Of a DNA stretch of 64,000 nt, positions 23,243 through 33,723 are shown piece by piece. Under the pieces are notes generated by a model. The model saw only the letters and a program-made list of their open reading frames with translations. It did not search any database and was not told the DNA's origin. Origin of the DNA: Rusavskia elegans (taxonomy: Eukaryota > Ascomycota > Lecanoromycetes > Teloschistales > Teloschistaceae); NCBI GenBank assembly GCA_011316305.1, contig SAUG01000071.1:124001-188000 (forward strand), read 5' to 3'. Made by a program: the position numbers and the translations under genes. How positions within the stretch are numbered: position 1 is the stretch's first letter; each line of letters opens with the position of its first letter.

Positions 23243-26200
23243 CTACAGCGAATATCTGCGAGACAGCTGAAGCTCCTGTTGCGGTTGGGTTTCAGGTTCG
23301 TGGTAATCCTCTGGCCAGTTGCTGCCGCCGTGTGCCCATTCCTTGTTGACCGTGTCCCAATCTAGTGGATCGTTTGAGGAGACGATTCCTTCGAAAACGC
23401 GGAAGAGCTCGTCGTTTACGTCAACGTTTAACTCGAGGAGGTAGGCTCTGCTATAAGGCTTGTCTTCAACATGGTAGCGTGTCGGGAGCAGCAGACTTTC
23501 AAGATCCTTCGCATGAGAGGTATCGATACGATAGTATATATTTCTCTGCCCGAAAAACCTGTATCGTGTCTGGTTCACAGCGCCTCTAGATTGTAAAAGT
23601 GTCTCAATCTCTGAAATGCCCTCCATCTCTTGTAGCGCATGCCACTGGATACAAGCGAGTGGTGTCCAATCCACCAAGAGGAAAGAATGCGTCATACCTT
23701 CGTCGTAATTTTGCCTCGGGTAAACATCAATGCGAAAGCTAATCCTTGTGTTATGGTCAGCCCCTAGAGAAAGGAATATTCCGATCAGTTCCAGAACCTG
23801 TTGCGTCCAAGCCGCTGTTTTGCTATACAAATCACTCCCAATTTTCTTGACCTCCCTCAAAGCTTCACAAGCATGCAAGAAAAAGAAACCCCATGGTGAT
23901 GCTCGCATTAGATATCCATATGGTCTCCAAATGTCGGTCTTACCTCGAGGAATCTCCCCTTGACGTAGAATAATGTCCACTATTTCGAGCAGCTGCGATA
24001 CGGGAAATGCCGTTCGATGCCAACGATCGAAGCGATTGAAGCGATTGGGTCTCATGCCGAGTACCGCACTCCCGAATATAGCCTCCAGCTGCTCAACTGG
24101 AATGTTAGGAGAGAACCGAGATCGAATGTAGCTTTCACAGCCCCAAAAGGCAGCGAACCTCATATGATCCTGGAAAGGAGGCTGGGCTTCCATATTATCA
24201 AAACCCACGACACTTCGCTCTACCTTCTCCAGTATCCACTTCATAGAACAGTAATGCTTCCGATCGAATGTCTTGAATGCCTCATCCGTTGTGGCCATAT
24301 GATGCAGGGTCTGCAAGATTTGTGCTGTAAGTTCACTTTGTACGTTACCGTGTGGCCTCCTAGAGTCTGCATTGCGAGCAGAGTTTTCTCCAAAAGAAAT
24401 TGCCCTCATACCACCCGCAACTAGCATTGATAATTTGTAATCTAGACTATCCCACAAGCCGAGTGCACACCCTGGCGGATTTTCTCCATCTGGTCCACAT
24501 CCATCTTGGCCAGCACGAAGCTTGTAGTCTCCGTTAGGTCGTTGCGTTAATGGAAAAAGGAATATTGAGCCAATACAAGCCCGTGCGAGTGGAACCCAGG
24601 CAGCTGATAAGCAGGAATCTTCGCTAAAGGTGCTCTCATACTCTTCCTTCAGGAATTCCACGGCAGTCCTGTGAATGAAGTCGACAGCCCGGGAGTGTTG
24701 TAGGACGATAGTCTCATCGAACTTATCTTCATTGTTCTCGATTTCGATAAGATTGCCACATCTTGCATTTAGGCGTGTACGGAGCTCGCGGCAAGTCGAA
24801 TCAAAGGTCGAGCTGCTAAAGTATGAGCGGTCAAATTGTGTGACATGCACCCAAGTAGTATCCTCTACACAAGCCAAGCTCAGGAATGTCAACCACTCGG
24901 ACTCCCTACCGCCGAGCAATTCTGCCGCGATCAAGATCTGGAAAGTCTTGAGAGCGTAGCCTGAGTATGATTTGTCCAAGACCCCAAGGATGCGTCGGTA
25001 CAACCCATAGACTGTACTAGGTGTTACACGCAATCGGTCACGAAGCTCGTCAATGCTGTCACCATTGTTTGATCCCATGTTAAGATCTTTGATCATAATA
25101 CTCGACCACAAGAAGACCCCTTCAGCCTTGTCAATCAGCTCTTTAACTAGCTTGTTGATCGCTTCTGTCTCTGTAGGCTTGTTCTTCTCCAGACACGGTT
25201 TTAACTTCTCGGTTGCCATCTTTTCGATGTCTTTCTTATTCAAATCTTGTACCCGACATTGGGGATAGCCTTGGAATTCCCTACGAAATACTTGATCAGG
25301 ACGGCTAGAGACGCATACCTTGCAACCAGAAGCTGAGCTCAAAAGACGGATCACTTCGAAGAGAAGCTCTTCATCTCCGTTGTGTTCATCAAGTCCATCG
25401 ATAAAGGCGCAGAGACTGACAGCAGCCGGTTTCTCTTTTATGAAATCCTTCAAGATCTGGAGCAGTCGTCTGTCTGTCCATGTAGGAAGCAGCGTGAGGA
25501 GTGAAGGGTTATGCAGTTGTCCTGTCGATTGGCCGTAGCGTCTGAGGACCAGGTTGATCATCCCAGGCCAGTACCGTGTGATTTGCCAGATCATTGACCG
25601 TAAAAGGCCCGTTACGCTCTTCTGCAGCTCCGTACCCAGATCCTTGAAGAAGAAAGTAACGATAACCAATTCTGTATCTCGCTCCCATTCGCTCAGGTAT
25701 CGAGCTGTTCGGAGCTCGGTGACAATGTATTTCATCAAAGTCGACTTTCCTGAGCCCGGCTTGCCGCTGATCCAGTACACGGCTTTTCCAGCTTCCAGCC
25801 ATTGCCGAAAATTGTGCCACTTCGGTGCGTTATTCTCTTTGTCTATAGGAGGGTCAAAGATCCACTTGCAGGTGCCTTCGAAGGCCTCCACGATTTCATC
25901 TTCACGAGCTTCGATGTCAGGAAAGAATAGACTGGCTTTGAAGCGTTCTCGATCTTGATCGATCTCTCTTTCGCGCTCTCGGTCATCAAACCTTTGATCG
26001 AAATGGTCCAGGATCTGAGAGGTTTGATCGGCAAGTAGTCGAGCCGTTGTATTCACGCCTCGCTCAAGCCTCAAAGCAAGGTCACGTACGTTTCGATCCA
26101 AAGTGTCAAGATCATGTGAGCGTCTCAGGGACCGCGTATCCAACCCGATCAGTATGAGGGTGTCGAGGGTTCGTGTATGACTATCAAGCTTGGCCTGCGT

Positions 26201-26674
26201 TTCTTTCAACCATCGAGATTTCCTTATAGACTGGGCAGCCTTCGATAAAAATCGGCGATAACCTCCGTTATCAAGCTTGAGCTTTTTAATCTCGGCATGT
26301 AGCTCCCTGGCGATTGTGCAGCACCTTTTTGACAATTTCAAGATTTCCATGGTTTCACGGGACGAAGGTGTAGGAGAATGGGACTGGAAAGCATTGAGCC
26401 TACTAGTGGCCTGCGCTGTTTGCTGTCAGTGCCTTGTTGCGAGTCTGGACACTACCCATTGTATGTAATGTGAACAAGGATATAAAGTTCGGTTCACTGG
26501 AACACCGTAGCACTTCACTGACGTACCTAAAGCCTCCGTAATCTCGCCCGTATCCCGATGCGCAGCGACAGATCCATCCTTATAGATCTCACAACATTCT
26601 GCGACGGCCCTAAAGCTGACGTCTAAGACCTGAAGGATCCCAGCAACAAGGCTGAAGGCTGCTAACGCTACCAT
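23243..26674 (-). CDS. NACHT/STAND NLR-like NTPase
   Basis: Two exons, 26674-26527 and 26415-23243 (intron 111 nt, GTACGT...AACAG, phase 1), give 1,106 aa. Residues 1-110 are a fungal STAND N-terminal domain (MVALAAFSLVAGILQVLD... EIYKDG). A charged coiled-coil-like stretch (about 190-215, REREREIDQDRER) leads into a NACHT domain: Walker A GKPGSGKST at 267-275, Walker B FIDGLDE at 387-393 and a sensor-like VCVSSRPD near 416-423. Downstream is the region with DFIHRTAVEFLKEEY typical of these proteins (DUF7791-like). Only a weak ankyrin-like LGADHNTR is seen near the C-terminus, so no clear ligand-binding repeats. Fungal STAND NTPases act in non-self recognition and programmed cell death; that role here is inferred from family. 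Motifs are intact. Confidence 0.88.
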
Positions 26675-27968
26675 TCGAGCTTCAAGTTCTAACAAACGAA
26701 CAGTCGACTGCGACGACAATGCCAGATGAATAGCCTCGCAAAATTTCTTGATGGATGAGGAAGTTCTGTTGAGGAAATTTATGAACGAGGCGAAGGATGT
26801 AGTGGGGAGTTTCGTCGCAGTTGCCTGTTTTGCCTGACTGCATACCTGCGTAACCCCCGCTAGACCGAGTCGCGTCCACCTCGAGGAAAGGGTAAGTCGT
26901 GACTGGATCGAAGGCTGTGTTGTCATGTCCAACATCAATCGGTACATAGGGTCACTCAGCAACTACCAATCAAATCTCTATCTAGATACTCGTTAGAATG
27001 AGGTAATGACTGCTATAAACGCGTTAATGGAATTGATGCCCGACACAAGCGAGGCTGTGATGATGGCGCTGTGGAGATATGTTTTGCCTCACAGCTGCTG
27101 GTCTGTGCCGTGCCATATCGACTCTAGATGGCTGCTCAGCCGTACCTTAGAGGCTGCCACAGTTCGAGTGTTGCACTGCAGAACCAGAGACCCATTACAG
27201 ACTCACCACCGCAGTTGATCGCACAGTTGGTGCAACAGTCGTCTGCCGATCGAACCCATCACCACCATCACCCCTCTACCCTGCTAAACGCCGCACAGCG
27301 TACCTCTTCCGCCTGGGCAGCGTACTTGCATATCCTCTGCATCCTTGCCCCATATTAGGCAAAAGAGAAAAGGAAACGGCACGCAGAGAGTAGCAAGGAA
27401 GGCCGGAACGGTCGCGAGAGTGGTCAACGATTGCAAAAAAGTCCACCGCCATTTTTGCTATTATTCAGTTTTTATCAGACTCCGTGGATCATATGTTGTC
27501 CATTCGACCAGGAAGGGTTCCGTCTCTGTACCAGAGCCAGAATATCGATATCCTCTGACAATCGATGGGATGTCGCCGCGATCGAGTATTAGGCGAAAGT
27601 AAGGAGTCGTTTCCTCCATTTCCAGTCTCCTTTAAGGACGTGTCCCTGCCAACGGAGAGGGGAGCCTGTTCCATACGCATTCTACTTATTTCCTTCCACC
27701 GATAGCATGGTACACGCTTCGACATCAAAGGCTTTCGTTGCTGTCTTGATGTGTACTGCACACCACCCTGAGTGAAGCTGAAAGACATCTAGAAACGTCG
27801 CACAGGAGTCGAAAAAAGCAGAGCTGTCGAAGCTTGATACGATCCAACACTCCTGTTTCATAGTTTTCTTTCGTGGATCCATCCCGTGGTTTGAGTCTAC
27901 GGATACTGAGCGGTGATACGAGTGATGTCATGGGGCGCCAAGGATGCCAAGCCTTGATATCAAAAGAG
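26675..27968. other. intergenic, 1.3 kb
   Basis: 5' region of the NACHT gene. The open frame extends upstream to 26962, but homologous starts fit the ATG at 26674. No other feature is recognised. Confidence 0.5.
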
Positions 27969-28510
27969 GTCCGTTGTCGTTATGTCTTCGGGGCGCAAGA
28001 ATCGACCGCAAGAACTTAGTGAACGCAAGAAGCGGGAAGGCTACATTAGTTCTTGTAAGGGTCTACACCCAATTATAAGTACCCATCTCTATTACACCAA
28101 AATACCAAATAACCCCGCACCATATCGTACAATCGAGACCCCGATTCTTCAACAACCGCTTTTAATCCAATACTACACAACCATATCGCTATATTAGAAG
28201 CTATACCTCTCACAATAAGAAGCTATATATATAAACTGTAAGATCTGCAAAGATCCAGTTAATAAGAGCCGTATACATCGAGTAATACCCCCTTATCAAT
28301 ATTCGCCTCGATCGTGGAGAACATCCCACCACTAAAAATCCTCGGAGAAACCTTGGCCAAATCAATTATGAGGGGTTGTTGCAGGAAAATCGAGCGATAT
28401 AATAGAGATGGGTACTTATAATTGGGTGTGAACCCCTGCAGCACTAATGTAGCCTTTCCGCTTCTTGCGCCCGCTAAGGTCTTGCGATGGTTTCTTGCAC
28501 ACAACGGACG
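27969..28510. repeat. large inverted repeat (foldback or MITE-like)
   Basis: The left arm (27969-28095) is the reverse complement of the right arm (28510-28399) with scattered differences. Weaker matching continues inward to about 28165 and 28358, so most of the 540 bp is palindromic. The outer ends share GTCCGTTGT. The centre is AT-rich. Both arms, read outside-in, encode a similar peptide (RKKRxGYIS), so it may come from a head-to-head duplication of a coding fragment. No clear target duplication was found. Confidence 0.75.
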
Positions 28511-28737
28511 GTCGGGTCATTGCTCCGCTTTTTTTCGAAGCGACTCTGAGCTTGGAAATTGCATCAGATTTAAATTGAGTACTTGCTCCTAGGGAATAGG
28601 AGAAGATCCTGCTCAAAAGAAGAGTTGTAGTGGAGAAGCAAGTGTTATCCCTGACTCACTGCGATTCTATACCCATCATCAATCAATGAGCTCGTGAACT
28701 GGCGTGACCCTGCACACCTCAGTTTTCATCTCCTCTA

Positions 28738-29513
28738 TCATCTTCTTCTCAATCTATCTCCTCCCGCCCTTTCCTCTCCTCTTTCAACCCCACCGCCAGC
28801 ATCCACAAATCCCTTCTTCCCCTTCCGGCCCCATCCCTCAGGACAAGCATCCATCGCGCATTTCCTCCCTCGGATCCGATCCGCATACCTCAACGCCAGA
28901 AACCCGCCGAAGTCCCAGCCTCGATGCTCCCGATACGCAGCGCAGGGGTAAAACACACAGTCTGAGGTACTGAATGCGTAACCGGCAACATAACCCCCCT
29001 CACTCACATATTTTTCCCAATGCGCCGTCTCTGCTTGCGTATTCTCCACGGCCTTGGCCATACGGTCCCACTCGGCGCTTGTGAGGGTGTTGTTGTTGTC
29101 GAAGCATAGTTCGATATCCTCCAACACATAGTGCGCGTTCTCGGACTCGTGGAAACGGGTGAGTCCTGTTACTCAGTTTGTATTGTCGCCTTCTTGTAGT
29201 CCATATTGGGAAATAGGTTCTGAAAGCGGTGCGTATTTCTGCTTGATGTATTGCAAGATAGCCAGCCATACTTTCAACAACTGTGACACCGCCAATGATC
29301 AGGGTCGGTGTCTTACATCTTGGATTAATGCGGGCAATTCGGGTTTCTTTTGGTTTCGGACATTACTTTGAGCCGGATAGGCGTGTACGGTACGTTGAAC
29401 TCGGACAACATCATCATGACGCGCCAGCTCGGGATGCTTCCGTTGACATAATACAGGCTCCGGTCGGTTCTGTTGTGTAATTGCAGGGAGATTGGAGTAG
29501 TCAAACATGGCAA
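28738..29513 (-). pseudogene. glutathione S-transferase pseudogene
   Basis: Three frame segments together read as a GST. The N-terminal thioredoxin-fold part is SLYYVNGSIPSWRVMMMLSE (from about 29450) and continues in a shifted frame as INPRCKTPTLIIGGVTVVESMA. The next frame gives ILQYIKQKYAPL, then HYVLEDIELC and FSTSDCVFYPCAAY. Breaks: 1 nt extra near 29344, a GGCT duplication at about 29259-29268, and an in-frame TGA at 29173-29175. Splicing does not explain them. The usual GST start methionine is also not obvious. An intact gene would conjugate glutathione to electrophiles. The 3' part stays open to 28738. Confidence 0.8.
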
Positions 29514-30047
29514 GAGGAAGAAGAACTTGGTTTCTTGTGACTCATCAGGAACAAATGTTCCCAGTAGATTATTCCACGGTGAATTTTTGCCTTCTCCACA
29601 TCAACTCCACCATCGAGCACACATTCCGTCGTCTTTAGTTGTAACCAGCTTCCTTCGAACGAAAGCTGTAGCACTTTCACAGTAGAAGGAATTCGTAAAT
29701 CAGAGTAGGATAGTGATTTAGGCAACTATCATCACTCGTTAAAACAAAAACCATGGACTGTTGCATCCAGTAGCTCTCCCAGACAGTCCAGTTGGCATGA
29801 TGGACATGGAATCAATCCTTGGGATCGGCTGATTCCGTCTTTGCGGAGTTGTGAATGTCGCATTCACGAGTCAGTCAGGTGATGGATAGGAGTGATATCT
29901 TTAAGCCTTATAATTGTCAAATCAGTATTAATCAATACTGTCATCTCCAGGTTGAGTCCCGATACCTAATCCCAAGCAGCTCCAAGCCTTCCTTCTCGAC
30001 TTCCACTGCTCACAATGCCCCACCTTAGTCCCATGCGCCCTGAGACC
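29514..30047. other. intergenic spacer
   Basis: Nothing recognised between the GST relic and the hydrolase gene. Confidence 0.5.
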
Positions 30048-31658
30048 TCAAGCGGCCCTCCTCCCCGCCGCGATAGCCCTACCAAATGCTCGATCCCTCA
30101 CATCCTGCTTTTGTCTCTCCTCCGGCGAGCTTCCACCCAAATACCGCCACAGGCGACTCAACTCCTTGACCGTCTTTCCCCTTGCTGCTTGCTCCATGAG
30201 TGCGTCGCCTCCGATGGCATCGAAGCCGTCGACAATACCACGGGTACTCGGCTTGGCGTTTCCATTTGTTGTTGTTGATGCTGGAATACGGTGGTTCTGC
30301 AGCGTTCCGTAGTCCTTGTGGTCTTTCAGTTTGGCGAGCGGTTTCAAGGGAGTGGTATTCCGTCGTTTCAGTGGAATGGCTTCGTCGACATCGACAATGG
30401 CGTCAAGGTAGGTAACTGCTTCCTCCAAATGCCCATTTGCGTTCGTTACACCCTGTCCATTCACATCACCATTGCCATTGGCTTGACCTTTCTTGACCTT
30501 CACGACAGCCTTAGGGTCTCCACGTTTGGTCATGGGGAAAATGGGATCCAGGTAATGTTCGACAAACAGGTGTCCTGTTGCTTTATCGCGGATGAAGACA
30601 TTACCGGCGTATCGGTTAGTGAGAAGCTTGCAGGTGGCGTAGAGGACGCCCCACCGCGGAACCATGTCGTATTCGTTGGCGTAGTGCTCGATGTAAGGGA
30701 TAGCGGTTGTTTGGGCGGAGGAAGAAGAGGAGGTGGTGGCTTCGAGGGAGCTTATTGGGGGGTTGTGGAAATGCGAAGCTGCGGATCCGAAGGTGTAGAT
30801 TTCCTGTTCGACGAAATTCAGTATACCACATGTACTGGTGGACTGTCCTGGCAGTCGAGCTATCGTATGCCCACCCCGCCAGCCGAAGGAACATACCAAT
30901 TTCCCCATCACGTCCGCCGGCAACTCCATCAACATCGCATCCACTACCATACTCGCAATGATCCCTCCCTGACTATGCGCCAAGAGCACCAGCTTCTCCA
31001 CCTCCTTGTCCGCGAGATACTCCTTGACAATTTCACACGCCACCCGCGCGTCCAGCGTCTTGTAGTCCAAACACCGCTGTAGCAAACACTCCAGCAGATC
31101 ACCGAAAAGACCCCAACTTTGATTATGGATGCCGAGAACCTGGCGGCCGAAGAGATGGGAGAGACGGTCGATATTCGCTTGGAGACCAGAGGAGCCGGTA
31201 CAGATGCCGTTGATGAAGACCCATCGTTCATGGGGGTGCAAATCCGTCGTAGGAGCAATCGAGGTATCGTCGGCAGAGTAAAGGATGCGAGGGCCTTGGG
31301 TGGGCCATGCGATGAGGCTGAGTATGAGGATACATAGGAGCGCTAGTCCGAGAAAAACGAGACCAGGAAGAGCTATGATAGCAGGGATGAATAGGATTAG
31401 GAGAACGATCTCGAGGAGACCGAGGAGAGCTTGTATGACATTACTTCCAGTAGACTTGACTTTGGAGGCACCTTGTGGTTTTGGTTCTTTAGATCTGGTG
31501 TTCAAAGGGAAGAAGAGGAGAGGCAGGTAGGGCAACACGGTCAGAAGGACGCCGAAGTCCTTCAGCAGCAGCCTTAGCGGGCTGGAGCGCAATGCTCGAA
31601 CGGAGTACTTGTCGACTCCACCCATCTGGGGTGGGATGAATTTGATGCTAGCCATCAT
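30048..31658 (-). CDS. membrane-anchored alpha/beta hydrolase
   Basis: Exons 31658-30897 and 30803-30048 give 505 aa. The 93-nt intron (GTATGT...GAACAG) is a multiple of three with no stop, so an unspliced reading is also open; splicing joins GKL to EIYTFGSAASHF, which restores the family pattern. Two ATGs are adjacent at 31658 and 31655; the frame is open upstream but non-conserved. Hydrophobic segments lie at about 33-51 and 77-118. The nucleophile elbow LLAHSQGG (Ser near 229) and a late GHLFVEHY histidine fit a serine hydrolase of the DUF676/lipase-like type. The tail is Asn/Gly- and Lys-rich. The substrate is unknown; probably a membrane or lipid ester. Divergent from HRI1. Confidence 0.8.
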   Translation of the reverse strand: MMASIKFIPPQMGGVDKYSVRALRSSPLRLLLKDFGVLLTVLPYLPLLFFPLNTRSKEPKPQGASKVKSTGSNVIQALLGLLEIVLLILFIPAIIALPGLVFLGLALLCILILSLIAWPTQGPRILYSADDTSIAPTTDLHPHERWVFINGICTGSSGLQANIDRLSHLFGRQVLGIHNQSWGLFGDLLECLLQRCLDYKTLDARVACEIVKEYLADKEVEKLVLLAHSQGGIIASMVVDAMLMELPADVMGKLVCSFGWRGGHTIARLPGQSTSTCGILNFVEQEIYTFGSAASHFHNPPISSLEATTSSSSSAQTTAIPYIEHYANEYDMVPRWGVLYATCKLLTNRYAGNVFIRDKATGHLFVEHYLDPIFPMTKRGDPKAVVKVKKGQANGNGDVNGQGVTNANGHLEEAVTYLDAIVDVDEAIPLKRRNTTPLKPLAKLKDHKDYGTLQNHRIPASTTTNGNAKPSTRGIVDGFDAIGGDALMEQAARGKTVKELSRLWRYLGGSSPEERQKQDVRDRAFGRAIAAGRRAA

Positions 31659-32544
31659 TGCGACCAAAGGAAAATAACTAGTTAAGGATAGTTGAGGGAA
31701 AGAGAGCAGATGATATGATACTCGTGACCATGAACGGTGGTGTTTTATGTGGTGGTACGAGTAGGTCTTGAGTTGGCGATGATGCACCGCCTGGGTGGCT
31801 CCTTCCGCCCAGATGCCTGATGTTCAGCTGACCGGGGTCGAACACAACCATCATGGGATAATACGTGATGGCTGAATAAAGGGCAGGATAATCCATTATA
31901 GTTCTCAGCCTGGAGGAATCCTAAATCTGGCTGGGGATTTGTTTGTCGTTTCACCAGATGTCGTACAAATAAAGAATGTCGACGAGGTTGCTCACCTCAT
32001 ATGACGTTACAAAGGAGACTGAACAGTTGTGCATGCATAAATGCTCGATCCCGAAATAGCACTAGCAAGCTCGAGGTCCGGGCCAATGTTGGACACCAAT
32101 CGGGTTTAGCGTAGTCAGGCGTACTTAGGCAGATTTTCTGCACTCTAGATCTTGGCATCAAATTCATCCCACACCAAAATTCTGCCTCCTGCCATTTGCC
32201 CACTACATCATTCATCCAGATGTTCTGGACACACCATATAATGATAGGCTAATACCCACAGTCAAGTCAACGGTTGAAGACCTGCATAAACATGGCATTT
32301 AGAGTCGATACGGAGATGACTCAGTGATAAAGAATAGAAAACGGCCTTTAAAATTATATATATTTTCAATTACAGCTAATTCACCTCTCTAGACCTAGCG
32401 CCTACAGTTCATCGGCTGAATTAGCAATATATATGGATATCCTCTTCTCCTGTTTCTCAGACTATATAACATATACTTAATTTTCATACCAAATTCTCGC
32501 TCTCTCGCGCTGGAGCTCACAACCGGTCTCCGTGAAACACAATC
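31659..32544. promoter_or_regulatory. divergent intergenic region, hydrolase / HRI1
   Basis: The 0.9-kb region holds both promoters. An AT-rich stretch lies at 32,340-32,480, nearer HRI1. No specific operator is recognised. Confidence 0.4.
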
Positions 32545-33317
32545 ATGACATTCCTACCCTCCATATCACGACGCAAGCATTACCGGACGGTATCCCTCAC
32601 CCACCACCCACCACCCCCCCCCAACATAATTAACATCCACAACCAAAGGTCCCCGGCCTCCCCTCCGAACCCACCTCAACCCTCGTCCTCACCTCCCCCC
32701 ACGGCTTCTACATCGATGTCCGCGTTTACAAAACCCCACAGACCGCCCCCGATCCCAAGACGTTCGACGGTCGCCTGCAATGGGCTTTCGCGGGCACGAA
32801 AACATCGGTCACGAGCGAGGGACGGACGATCTCGACATGGCATCACCCGATTGATTCGTTGAGCGATGATCCGAAGGCTGATGTGGGCGAGATGGTGGAG
32901 CTGGATGATGGGGATGTTTTGGAGATGGGGGAGAGTGTGGATGGGGAGGGGGAGGTGGTGAGGTATGAGGAGTTGTGGGAGGAGTTGCTGCCGAAGTTGG
33001 CACTACCGGAGTGGTGGCGCCGATGTGTGGTTTTGAAGACAGTAGGGGAAGAGACGGAGAGGATGGGCATGGCGATTAGGATTGGTAGTTACTGTCAGGG
33101 GATCTTGAAGGAGAAGCATGGAGGGAGGGTTACGGTTGAGAGGTGGGAGTTGGTGGAGGGGGAAGGGAGGAAGGGGTGGGAGAGAAGGGTGAGGTTTGGG
33201 GAGGCAGAGTTACCTTGCGAGGAGCTTACGAATGGGCGATTGGCTGAAGAGGAGGAGGGGGAGAGGGTCGTGGTTGGGGGGTTGGGGTGGGAGGTGTGTG
33301 AGGTCGCGAGGTGGTGA
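32545..33317 (+). CDS. HRI1: HRI1 family protein
   Basis: Exons 32545-32589 and 32649-33317 (intron 59 nt, GTATCC...CCAAAG, phase 0) give 237 aa, close to the yeast protein (about 244). The N-terminus SISRR, then PSEPTSTLVLTSPHGFYIDV and LQWAFAGT, match the HRI1 pattern; STWHHPIDS and YEELWEELLP follow. HRI1 is a conserved cytosolic/nuclear fungal protein with two similar beta-barrel halves, reported to bind Hrr25 kinase; its biochemical role is unresolved. The 3' half is strikingly GC- and purine-rich. Convergent with the AP-2 alpha gene. Confidence 0.88.
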
Positions 33318-33723
33318 GGGTTGAGTGTGTTTCGGGGAGCAGGCGTTAGGTACTATCTTCGTATCTTTCAGCAAGGGACAGAATTTCACATTCATTTCGA
33401 ACATTCTTTTCAAGGCGCCAGGCAAGAACGGTCGCGGTCAGGCCGTAAGGGGCCAAAACAATAATGATAATCCTTTGATACATCGACTGCAAGGACTGAT
33501 GAATTGTTGCGACGTTGTTCTGCAATATACATTATTGCTTACCCCTTTCACCCTCATCAACTACCTTCCTCCCTCCTTTTCTGGTTTCCAGAAAGAAATT
33601 CGTATGTACACCATCCCAAAGAATTTGCTGTAAAGCGCTACAAGCCACAGTCCAAAATTTGCAAGAGAGCGCCGGCGGAAAGGAACCCCCATACTCCATA
33701 CACTTGTCGCCCATTGAGCGAGC
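33318..33723. other. convergent intergenic region
   Basis: 3' flanks of HRI1 and the AP-2 alpha gene; no further feature seen. Confidence 0.5.

Noticed and set aside
29940..29970. possible tRNA T-arm (GGTTGAGTCCCGATACC)
   Set aside because: No acceptor stem or anticodon arm fits around it.
30291..31082. 263-aa open frame on the plus strand
   Set aside because: It is antisense to the alpha/beta hydrolase, which has catalytic and membrane motifs.
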